35,344 nt of DNA from Baffinella frigidus (lineage: Eukaryota; Cryptophyceae; Cryptomonadales; Baffinellaceae): assembly GCA_026770585.1 (NCBI GenBank), contig MU646306.1:644633-679976 (forward strand). The letters are read 5' to 3'. Numbering within the stretch: the stretch's first letter is position 1; every line of letters begins with the position of its first letter. A program made the translations under genes and the position numbers. The notes beneath the pieces are model-generated. The model worked only from the letters and a program-made list of their open reading frames with translations, searched no databases and was not told the origin of the DNA. Of the stretch, positions 1 to 10,942 are shown in pieces.

Positions 1-49
1 CGCTGCGTGGTTGCATACGCGAGGAGTGTGGAGTTGGAGAGGCACGGAC

Positions 50-142
50 CTTCTCCTCGGGGTTCATGTCCCCCCACTCGTCCTGGTCCTCCATCACCTC
101 CGCGGCTATCTCCACCACCTTCACGTGCTCCCCTCCCCGCAC
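50..142 (-). CDS. Calpain exon 35 (acidic tail, last exon in window)
   Basis: Residues 1068-1098: VRGGEHVKVVEIAAEVMEDQ, DEWGDMNPEEK. Acidic segment after domain III, comparable in place to exon 16 after module 1. Acceptor TTCCAG|GTGCGG, probable donor GAGAAG|GTCCGT at 49-44, so the gene continues to the left. Four acceptor-side copies at 281-318, 386-426, 516-560 and 703-740. Confidence 0.8.
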
Positions 143-3100
143 CTGGAAAGAAGAGCGCGTTTATTAGGGTTCAAAGTGTAGGGTGTAGGGTGTAGGGTGT
201 AGGGTGTAAGGTGTAGGGTGTAAGGTGTAGGGTGTAGGGTGTAGGGTGTAAAGTGTAGGGTTGAAGGTTATAATTTAGGAACCTCCACCACCTTCGCGTG
301 CTCCCCTCCCCGCACCTGCGCACGAGTTTAGGGGTTATGGTTCAGGGTTTCAAGTTTCGGATATATCCTGGGTGTCCCACTCCCCGCCACCTCCACCACC
401 TTCACGTGCTGCCCTCCCCGCACCTGCGCGAGAGTTCAGGGTTCAGGGTGTAGAATGGGGAACGTACCATCGGGTTTCTGGTTTCTGGTTTCGGATTTGA
501 GGTTAGGGTTTCCTCTGCGGCTATCTCAACCACCTTCACGTTCTCCCCTCCCCGCACCTGAAAAGAAGAGCGCGTTTATTAGGGTTTAGAGTGTAGGGTG
601 TAGGGTTTAGAGTTTAGGGTGTAGGGTGTAGGGTGTAGGGTGTAGGGTGTAGGGTGTAGGGTGTAGGGTGTAGGGTGTAGGGTTGAAGGTTATAATTTAG
701 GAACCTCCACCACCTTCACGTGCTCCCCTCCCCACACCTGGACCAGGGTTTAGGGATAAGGGGTCAGGGTGCAGGGTTTAGGGTTTAGGGTTTAGGGTTT
801 AGGGTTTGGGGTTTGGGGTTTAGGGTTTGGGGTTAGTGTTTAGGGTTTGGGGTTTGGGGTTTGAGGTTTGGGGTTTGGGGTTGAAGGTTTAGGTTTTGGG
901 TTTTGGGGTTTTGGGTTTTGGGGTTTGGGGTTTAGGGTTTTGGGATTTGGGATTTGGGGTTTAGGTTTTAGGGTTAAGGGTTTAGGGCTTGGGGTTTGGG
1001 GTTGAGTGTTTAGGGCTTGGGGTTTAGGGTTTAGTGTTTAGTGTTTAGTGTTTAGTGTTTAGTGTCCAGTGTTTATTGTTTAGTGTGGAGTGTTTAGAGT
1101 TCAGGGTTTAGAGTTCAGGGTTTAGGGGTGTACCAGGATGGGGCTCTTGTGCCAGATGTTGAGCATAAAGCCACCCTCCTTCTCAGGATCAAACGTCATC
1201 GGCACCACCACGTACGGCGAGTCCTGCCATGTCAGTCCGAAACAGTTCAGCATCGTTCCATCGCAATTTCGTTTCCTGTGAAATTATCGCGAGTTCGTCG
1301 TGGTTGCAGCGTCGTGAGTGCTGCCGTCTTGTGCCCCCGGGCAATAGAGTGTATGGCAGACCCACGGTTATTCCAGTCGTCCTCTTTCTCAGGGTCGAAC
1401 GTCATCGGGACCACCACGTACGGCGAGTCCTGCCAGATAGGGTTCAGGGGTCAATGTGATGGGGTTAGGCTGTGGTTGGTGTGACGAGTCCTGCCGTTCA
1501 TCGCGAAGCCGCGCGAGTTGAGCGATTTTTGCACACGCAATGATTTATTATGATATATGTGTTTGTGGAAACAAATATTATCTTAGCGAGTAACATGCAG
1601 ACACGCGGCCGGAGCCGAGGCGCGGAGAGGGAGGCGCGGCAGCAGGAGGGAGAGCGGAGACCTTGGGGTTCAGCTGTAGGGTCAAGGGTGCTGGAGTTCA
1701 GCTGTACGGTGAAGGGTGCTGTGGTTCAGCTGTAGGGTGAATGGGGTTCGGGTTGAGTTGTAGGGTGAAGGGCCCTTGGGGTTGAGCTGTAGGGTGAAGG
1801 GTGTTGGAGTTCAGCTGTAGGGTTGAGCTGTAGGGTGACCTTGGGGTTGAGCTGTAGGGTGAAGGGAGTCGCGACGTCGCGGTCGCGCCTGCGGACACGA
1901 GTCGGGGTTTGAGCACACTCCCTGGCCCTCGGGATGGACGTGATCTGGGACACGCATATCACAAAAAAAAATACAAAAAAAAATAATCAGACACATACAG
2001 TCCGGCACCCTCCGAAAGAACATTGTGAGTGGCGTGGCGTGAAGAACGCCCTCGCACGCGAAACTTTCCACGCGACGATAACCTGTGTATCCAATCGATC
2101 ACGTCTTTCTATAATTCCTGCACAAGTAAAAGTATTTGTGTTCGGAATCCGCGCAAAGTTGACAGATTGGCAGTTGACACGGATTGCAGAACGTTCACGC
2201 TTGCGAGAACACACTCGCACGCGAAAGATACGCGGGCGTTCCGCACGCCGTTCGATTTTGCTCCCACACAACACTCTGGTTGACAAGATTGGTGGTTCAC
2301 AAGGCTTGCAGAACGCTCAGGCGCGCTTGAGGGAACAGTTTCCCCATTCACCCTCGCAAACCGTCGTCGCCAAGGTCCCATCTCGATCAGATTTACGTAG
2401 TTGCAGCCAACTTAGATTTACGTAGATTTACGTAGTTGCAGCTCAGAGTTACGTAGCACGCGCTGGGTGCCCACGGTATGATCTGCTCGAAAGAAGAGGC
2501 TGTGCGCGCATTACCCCAAGTCATGTTTTAGGGGAAATGGTTCCCAAAAGTTTTGGAGCCGTTTTTCTTTTAGCAGAAAAACGGCTCCAAGAACGCACAA
2601 ACGGCTCAAAGAACGCACATGGAATACCCTACCCACGGGCCTGGAGCGGGTGCGCATTACCCCTCGCTCTCTCGGCACGCAACCCCAACGAGGACAGAGC
2701 TGACCGTTCCCAAACCCTAGTTGGTCGTTCCTAAACTCTCAACCCTAAATTCGCAGACCCGCAGAGGGGCACGTACTTGAAACCACTCATGGCGACGAGA
2801 TCGGACGATCGCATGCGTGCCCCCTCGTCATCACCCCTCACTCTCTAGGCACGCACCAGGGAAGGGGGAGTTTGTCTCGTTCCTACGCCAACTCGCGAGG
2901 GTTTATGAACGACCAACTCTCTCTCTAGGCGAGCACCGCCGAAGGGGGGAGCGATGGTCTCTCATACATCGTGAACCTCAAGTCTGTACACCCGGAGAGG
3001 GGCACTCGTACTTGAAGCCACTCATGGCGACGAGATCGGAGGATCGCATCCTCGCGCCCTTGGCTTCAAACGCCGCCGCCTGCCCACCATCCACACCTCC

Positions 3101-6100
3101 GTCAGCAAAAACACGAAAACACGGACACGCGCGTCAAAAATGCACGAGGAAGGCAACCACGTCAGCCGCCGCCTGCGCGATTTCCGTACTCTTAGGGGGG
3201 GTTGAAACACCAGAATGTGTACCAGGAATCCTTGAGATAGACGCTTTGAACGTCATCTATTAAGTGACGGACGAGAAGAGGTCGGGGGATCGCATCCTCG
3301 CGCCCTTGGCTCCAAACTCGCCTGCGCGAGTTTTGCACTGTTAGGGGGGGTTGAAACACCAGAGTGTGTACCAGAAAACCTTGAGATGGACGATTTGCGA
3401 ATGGAGATCTGTTAGGAGACGAGATGAGATCGGACGATCGCATGCGTGCGATCCCTTGGCTTCAAACGCCACCGCTTGCCCAGCATTCACACCTCCGTCA
3501 GCAAAAACACGGACACGCGCGTCAAAAATGCACGAGGAAAGCAACCACGTCAGCCGCCGCCTGCGCGAGTTTCGCACTGTTAGGGGGGTTGAAACACCAA
3601 CATTTGTACCAGAAATGTGCGCCTGCCGTTGGAGTAGGAATTGGGCGTCCAGTCCTTGGAGTCAGCACACACGCGCGAGTTTTGTATTTTCAGGCGGCAT
3701 AAAACACCAAAATTTGCACCAGAAATCCATGAGATGGACGCTTTGCGAAATGTAACCTGAAATTTATTAGATGAAAGCTTTGCGAAATATAATAGAGGTG
3801 ATGAGCTGATACCTTGGCAACGACGAATCCGATGACGTTGGAGTAAGCATCGGGCTTCCTGTCCTTGAAGTCAGCACACACGCACGAGTTTTGCACTTCC
3901 AGGCGGGCTAAAACACCAGAATTTGTACCTAAAATACAAGAATTTGTGCCTAAAATACCAGAATTTACAGAATTAGTGCACATTTGAATACATAATTGGT
4001 ACGCATTAAAACGCCATAATGTGTACGCATTGGGTGACGCGGTGGGACCTTGGCCACGACGAATCCGATGGCGTTGGAGTAGGCGTTGGGCTTCCAGTCC
4101 TTGGAGTCGGCGCGCACGCGCGAGTCGGGCTGCGAGAGGTAGATGAAGCACGACGTCTTCTGCTCCACGAAGAGAAGATACTGCCAACCGCGTTCGATGT
4201 GGATGATTGTTAGGTCAAAAAACTAACGAAAGGTGCGCTTTTTTGATGAAATATGCGTTTTTTTTAGACGCGGTGCGAAGGGGGCACGCGATCTTTTGGT
4301 GGGAACATTCGCATAATGCAGGCGTCAGTCCTTGGGAGTCGGGCTGCGAGAGGTAGAGCGCTTGTGGGAAAACTTGGCCGATTTCAACGAGATTTTTTTT
4401 CAAAATTTGTACCAGAATCGTTTAGATGGACCGGTTTCATGTCACGTCCTGGTACAAAATCTCTGAATTTCTGAAAACATTCCTCGTTGAAATCGGTCAA
4501 GTTTTCCCACACGCGCTCTAAATGAAGCACACAGGCGTCTCCTCCACGGACAGCAGATACTGCACACATGGAAAGACGAGGTTGATTAAGTTAACCTTCA
4601 CGACCGGGGGAGAGGTGGGACGACCGCGTTCAAAGTGGATGATTGTTAGGTCAAAAAAGCGCAATTCACCTACGTGGATTCGCCCGTGGGGTCATTTTTG
4701 CATAATGCAGGCGTTGGATCCCGCGAGTCGGGTTCTGTGAGGTAGATGAAGAACGAAACACAGATAGTGACGACAGGTTGCGGTTTGGGGTTTGGGGTTT
4801 GGGGTTTATGGTTTAGGGTTTAGGGTTTAGGGTTTAGGGTTCAGGATTGATGGTTCAGGATAGCCGTGCTTTTCCCACCGTGAATCCCTCTATCAGGCGC
4901 CATCCGTATACCCCTTGAGTGCCCATGCCGTCAAATTTGAGGGCCAAGAGGTCCTAGGCAGGTCCTAGGGCCCTACCGTAGGGCGTATGAGCCTACTGGC
5001 CACTTAAGGGATAGGAGGGGGGACGTCCTGGTTCGCGGCGAGGGGCACCTAGGGGTTCTCAAGCCATGCAGAGGGGTTCCTTGGAGGCGATCCGCTGCTT
5101 TCAGGCAAGTGGCGGTTCATAACCTGTGTGCCCAGGCTCGTACCCGAGGACCCACAGCGACTGCTGACTGAACCAGGCAGGTTCTGTGCCGGGACTGCCA
5201 CTAAACAGGGAAAGCTTAGCAGCAGCCCACCCCCCCCCCCCCACACACACAGGGGAAACACATTTGGAGAGGGTCCTTAATAAACGGGCAGACCTGGGGG
5301 TTCTGGAGTCAGGCGTTGGGGTTCTTGGAAGTAGGGGCGCCCATGGCGGTGCTGAAGGGATTTCATCTCGACAGATAACTGAATCAGTTCCCTAAGTAGC
5401 GTTCTCAATTAATTAGGAGGCATGATTGAAGTGACTATTGCCCAACTAATTTCTCCTTTTCAACCTCCTGTTGAACAATCATTCAGTCATTTATCTTTCG
5501 AGACGAGATGAGACCTGTGGGTTCTGGAGCCAGGCGTTGGGGTTCTTGGAAGTATGGGCGCCCATTGGCCTAGATACTAGATACTAGACACTAGAAACAC
5601 GATACTGGACAATAGAAACAAGATACTGGAGATACTCGACACTCGATACTAGACAGACCTGGGGGTTCTGGAGCCAGGCGTTGGGGTTCTTGGAAGTAGG
5701 GGCGCCCATGGCGGTGCTGAACCACACACAAGGCGATCGCAACCCCCTTTTTAAATGTTGGTTTTACGGTTTTGTAGGGCGTTGGTCACGTGCCGACACG
5801 GAAAAGCGTGTAGCCACGTGACCAACCCCATGAAAATTACTACGCACTGACAACTTCCAGACATTTGAAAAGGGTGATGGCGTAGCCTCGTGTGGGACCT
5901 GGGGGTTCTGGAGCCAGGCGTTGGGGTTCTTGGAAGTAGGGGCGCCCATGGCGGTGCTGAACCGCGGCACGGGAAGCGTCAAGTCCTCGCGCAGCCATTT
6001 CCCTTTCGAGCGGATGCACTGCCACGGCTCCTGCGCGGGGTGCGGTGTAGTTTCGTCAGCGTTCATCATTGCGGTTGCATATAGGCGCGTTGAAGTTTCT

Positions 6101-7599
6101 TGCGGCGGGATGTGCCGTGCGCCACATCATGTATGAAACACGCCGAAGCCAGACGGTCGGTCGTGACTGCCTTGCGTGTTCCTAAGTTGCCAACGAACGC
6201 ACTGCCACGGCGCCTGCGCGGGTGGTGCTTTGTAGTTTCGTTAGGGTACATGGCGGTGCTGAAGCGCGGCACGGGGAGCCTCAAGTCCTCGCGCAGCCAT
6301 TTCACTCAGACCCACACGATTTCAGCTAAGTCAACCAGCTCACCTAAGTCGACTTTCCCCTGATTTTGTTAAGATGGACCCTGGTCTGGGACCGGGCATT
6401 TGACTTAAGGCGCTAGCTTTCAGGGGGGGCTGACTTAGGCGAAATGTTGTGGCTCCGAGTGCATTTGTCTTTCGAGCGGATGCATCGCCACGGATCCTGC
6501 GCGGGGTTTGGGGTTTGAAACCCCAGACCCCAACCCCCAAACCACCAGAATGGCTCCTGCGAGTGAAGACAGGTTATGGTGGCTCCGAGGAACACCCCGT
6601 AGGGTGTAGGGTGTAGGGTGTAGGGTGTAGGGTGTAGGGTGTGGGGTGTAGGGTGTAGGGTGTAGGGTGTAGGGTGTAGGGTGTAGGGTGTAACTCCTCC
6701 CGGAAGGAGTGAGTTAGTGAGTTGGTGCTGTTGGCGATACGTTTTAGTAGCGTGTGTTGTATTTTCGTCGGGGTGAATGGCGGTGTCGTCGGATTGAGGG
6801 GTGGGGTGGGGGGTCGTTGTTCCTGCGTGCGCGGGCAGAGGCGATGCAGGTTCGATAGGGTGCATGGCTGTTCCGTCAGATCGAGGGGTCGTTCGGGATT
6901 CGGTGTGGCGGTAGGCGTATCTGTGTTCTTAACAAATGCGGTTTCGTTAGGGTTCAGGGTTTAGTGTTTAGGGTTTAGGGTTAAGGGCTTAGGGTTTAGG
7001 GTTTAGGGTTTAGGGTTTAGGGTTTAGGGTTCAGATACAGGGTTAAGGGTTGTAGTTGTAGTTTTTGGCAAGGTGTGTGGTGGGTCCGCGGTCAAGCCCG
7101 GAGGGCTGAACGGTGCGCCACATAACGTTTCTAATGTAGTTCATGGTGTATATGCCGAGCTCAATGTGTTGCGAGACACTGCGGGGGGCGAGGCGGGGGG
7201 GGGGGGAACTTGGACATCTAACGGTGAATAAGCTGACCGCAACGTGTTGCAGGGCGGGCGAGGCGGGCGAGGGGGGGCTTGAACATGCGGCAGATGTAGA
7301 GGGTGTTGAGGTCGTCGTAGCGGACTATTCTTAAGTTGACCTACTGAGGTTTTGGTACACATCCGTCAACTTTGGAGCGGAAAAGAGCCCGGCCTCACCA
7401 AATTGATGAGACGAAATAGACTGAGGCAGATCTAGACCTTGAACATGCGGCAGATGTAGAGGGTGTTGAGGTTGCTCTCTCTCTCTCGCGCTCTCTCTCT
7501 CTCTCTCTCTCTCTCCCCCTCGTGCTCTCTCGCTCTCTCTCTCTCGCTCTCGACCTTGAACATGCGGCAGATGTAGAGGGTGTTGAGGTTGCTCTCTCG

Positions 7600-7648
<49 letters not shown>

Positions 7649-10600
7649 TCTCTCTCTCTCGACCTTGAACATGCGGCAGATGTAGAGGGTGTTGAGGTTG
7701 TCGTAGAAGTCCTGCTCCCACATCCAGAAGAAGCTCTCGTCGCCCCGCTCCGCCGAGAGCTCGTCTGCAACCTGAGGTTTTGGGGATTGGGGTTTAGAAT
7801 TGAGGAACCCTATGTTAATTATTGAGGTGATGACTCTAAGTTTTAGGGTTTTCTGCGCCGTCATGACACACGTGCACCATTAGCTAGAGTAGAAGTCCCG
7901 CTCCCACATCCAGAAAAAGAAATTCTTCTGGATGTGGGAGGGACGGAATTCGCACTTGGTCTCACGGCGTTGGGCAACCCCGAACCTGCAGCCCAACCCT
8001 GAACCCTGAACCCTGAACCCTGGGTTCAGGTTTTGCGGACGAGGAGGTGCATTTTTGTGTTTTGCGGATGAGGAGTTGCGGTTTCGTGTGTTTTGCGGAC
8101 GGGGAGTTGCAAAAAGAAACGAAGCCGCACCTTGTCGTAGGTGGTCCACTCCTTAGAGCCCTGCGACCACGGCCCGATCCACCCGGGTAGATCGGACGAG
8201 GCGGTGCGATTTTGTGTGTTTTGCAGACGAGCAGTTGTGGTTTCGTGTATTTTGCGGACGGGGAGTTGCAAAAAAACACGAAGACGCACCTTGTCGTATG
8301 TGGTCCACTCCTTAGAGCCCTGCGACCACGGCCCGATCCACCCGGCCTTCCCCCATGGGTTCTTCAGCTTGATCAGCCTAGTTGAGGGTTGAAGGTTTAG
8401 GGTTTGGGGTTTAGGGTTTAGGCTTCAAGGTTTCGGGTTTCGGGTTCCGGGTTTCGGTTTTCGAGTTTCGGGTTTAGGTTAAGCTGAAGAACCCGAGGGG
8501 TAACGCTGAAGAACCCGTGGACTAAAGCTGAAAAAAAAGCGTGGGGTCATGCGGTGGAGAACCCATGGGGGAAGGTGTTACCGCAGGAGCGTCTTCCCCT
8601 CGAACATCCGCTCCCCAATCCGCGGGAGATGGATCTCCTTGAGGGCCACGATCGGGTAGCAGTGTCCCGGGAGGAGCCCGGTTTCCGCGGAGTTGTCGCG
8701 CCGCCCGGTGTCCGCCTTGATCGCGGATCCGATTAATGATCTGCGACGTTTCAGGGACACGACACGTGTTCAGCACTCCTTGATGGACGCGACGGGTGTG
8801 CTTAGCACGCCTTCTAGTTTCAATTTGCAATTTTAAGCTAGGATATCTACCAACGGAGCCAGGTAAAATGGACGCGACACATCTCCGCGGAGTTGTCGCG
8901 CCGCCCGGTGTCCGCTTTGATCGCGGATCCGATCAGCAATCTGCGGGGGGTTCAGGGACGCGACACGTGTGTTCAGCACGTGTTCATGGACGTGAGGGGC
9001 GTGCCCAGCACTTGTTCAGGGACGTGATGGGTTTGTATCCAGGTGTCAGCACTGATCGCGGACCCGATTTGCGATCTGCGTGGGTTTCACAGACGCGAAA
9101 CGTGTGTTCATCACTCTTTTAAGGACGGGACGGGTGTGTCCAGCACTCCTTCAAGGACGGGACGGGTGTGTCCAGCACGCCTTTCTACCAACGGAGCCAG
9201 GTACAATGGACGCGACAGAGTTATCGCGGCGCCCGGTGTCCGCCTTGATCGCGGAACCGATCAGCGATCTGCGGCGGTTGCACGGACATGACATGTCTCT
9301 ACTAACGATCATCGATCTGCGACGTGGGCAGTCTGGCAGGCAACCGGCACGAGGCGGAGCTAGGTTACTTGCTCGGCTGACTGCACCTGCTGGTGTTGTT
9401 TAACTGAGACCCGATCAGGGATCTGCAGTTCAGGGACGCGCTGGGTGTGTTCAGCACGTCTTCTCCAAACGGAGCCGGTTCAGCATGGACGCGACAATTG
9501 ATAAAGACGTAAAAAAAGGCGTCTTTTCGCGTTTTCGGTGTGCCCAGCACGTCAAACTGCACCAGGTCGCCCGTCACAGACACACTGAAAACGCACGAAA
9601 CGGCGCCGTTTGTTGTACAGACACACTGAAAACTCTGGGTGGTTGGCTGACCACGCCAGATTGCTCGTGGGGGTTGGGCTCGTATGGGCGCCGAACTATC
9701 CCAAAGTAAACAATTTCCTCTTATTCGCTCCGGAGAATTGACTTTTGGCGACCCCTTCCAAACATCTGGTGTGGGTCGCACCCGTTGGTGACGAGGAGCG
9801 TCATTTCCTTCCAGAGCATTCCGTTGCGCACGCGCGACTCCACGTCCGGATCCGAGAGCCTCAAAACCTGTTGATGAGCAGGGGGGGGCTCAGAACCTGA
9901 GGATGCACGTGGGTCGAGACACCACGTCCACGAGAAGCAGGCAATTGCTCTGGGTGAGAGGCACGGCTTGCGCGGGTGCGCGTGGGGCGAGGTTTAGAGA
10001 GAACTTCATTACTTCCGAAACGACCGCCAGGTAAAGCTAGGATATCTACCATAAACTCTAAACCCTACCCCCCCCCCCAGAATTTCCCATTTGCGTGCGT
10101 TACATCGACGAGACGCAATTACGCAAATGGAAAATTCTGGGGTAGGGGTAGGGTTTAGGGTTTATGGTGCATGGTTCATGGTGTAGGGGAGAGGGTTTGG
10201 GTTTCAGGTTGTAGTGTTCAGGGTTCACGTTTTAAGGTTCCGGTTTTAGAATATAGGGGAGTTGTGCCTGGGGCGCGCAGCCAGTGAGGTCCTTCAGGGC
10301 GTTTTGGGTGTAGGGATTATTGTTGAGGGGTTGGGGTTCAGATTTTACGGTTCAGGATTTATAACATAGGGGGGGGGGGTGCCTGGGGGGTCCTTGTGGG
10401 CGTTTAGGGATTGGGGTTCAGGATTCAGGGTTCAGGGATTAGGGGCGAGGGTTTACAGTTGAGGGGAGTGATTAGGGTTTAGTGGGGATCGTGCCTGGGG
10501 CGCGCCGCCCGTGAGGTCCTTGAGGGCGTTTGTGGTGTAGGGATTATTGTTGAGGGTTTGGGGTTCAGGTTTCACGGTTCAGGATCTATAATATAGGGGG

Positions 10601-10890
10601 GGGGTGGTGCCTGGGGGGCGCCGCCCGTGAGATCCTTGAGGGCGTAGGCGAGGTTGCCGTGCGCCAGACACTCGTAGCACCTGAAATCCAGGAGGCGTGG
10701 CGTAAGCCTTGATGAGCAAATGACCACTCGTGGAGCACTGTAGGAGCCCTAGCGCCAGACAGTATCACCACCTTTCGGGTTGTGCGTGGCTTGAACCATT
10801 TCCCTCAGAGGAAGGTGCGAATTCGAACCTTCCCCCGAAGGACATGGGCAGTGCCAGACACCGATGACCTACGCCTGGCTGGGTGCGTCG

Positions 10891-10942
<52 letters not shown>

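Larger units (their letters stand above)
4181..5898 (-). repeat. Intron 30: edge-copy ladders of exons 31 and 30 with MITEs between
   Basis: Acceptor copies of exon 31 occupy 4317-4748 and a short TTTAGGG array 4775-4850. Donor copies of exon 30 lie at 5049-5092, 5280-5348, 5515-5560 and 5649-5716, with inverted-repeat elements at 5364-5512 and 5718-5893 between them. A degenerate element-like block with CCTACCGTAGGG lies at 4870-5040. Confidence 0.8.

Noticed and set aside
760-1130. A chromosome end marked by TTTAGGG repeats
   Set aside because: Exons of the same gene lie on both sides and the arrays are degenerate and repeated in many introns.
7331-7864. Minus-strand 177-residue frame with Arg/Glu/Ser repeats
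   Set aside because: Exon 29 plus translated CT microsatellite and edge copies.
9543-9600. A short exon reading GVSVTGDLVQFDVL between exons 26 and 27
   Set aside because: Exons 26 and 27 join directly in phase and give the expected GSLIGSAI calpain segment; the extra piece would break the frame.
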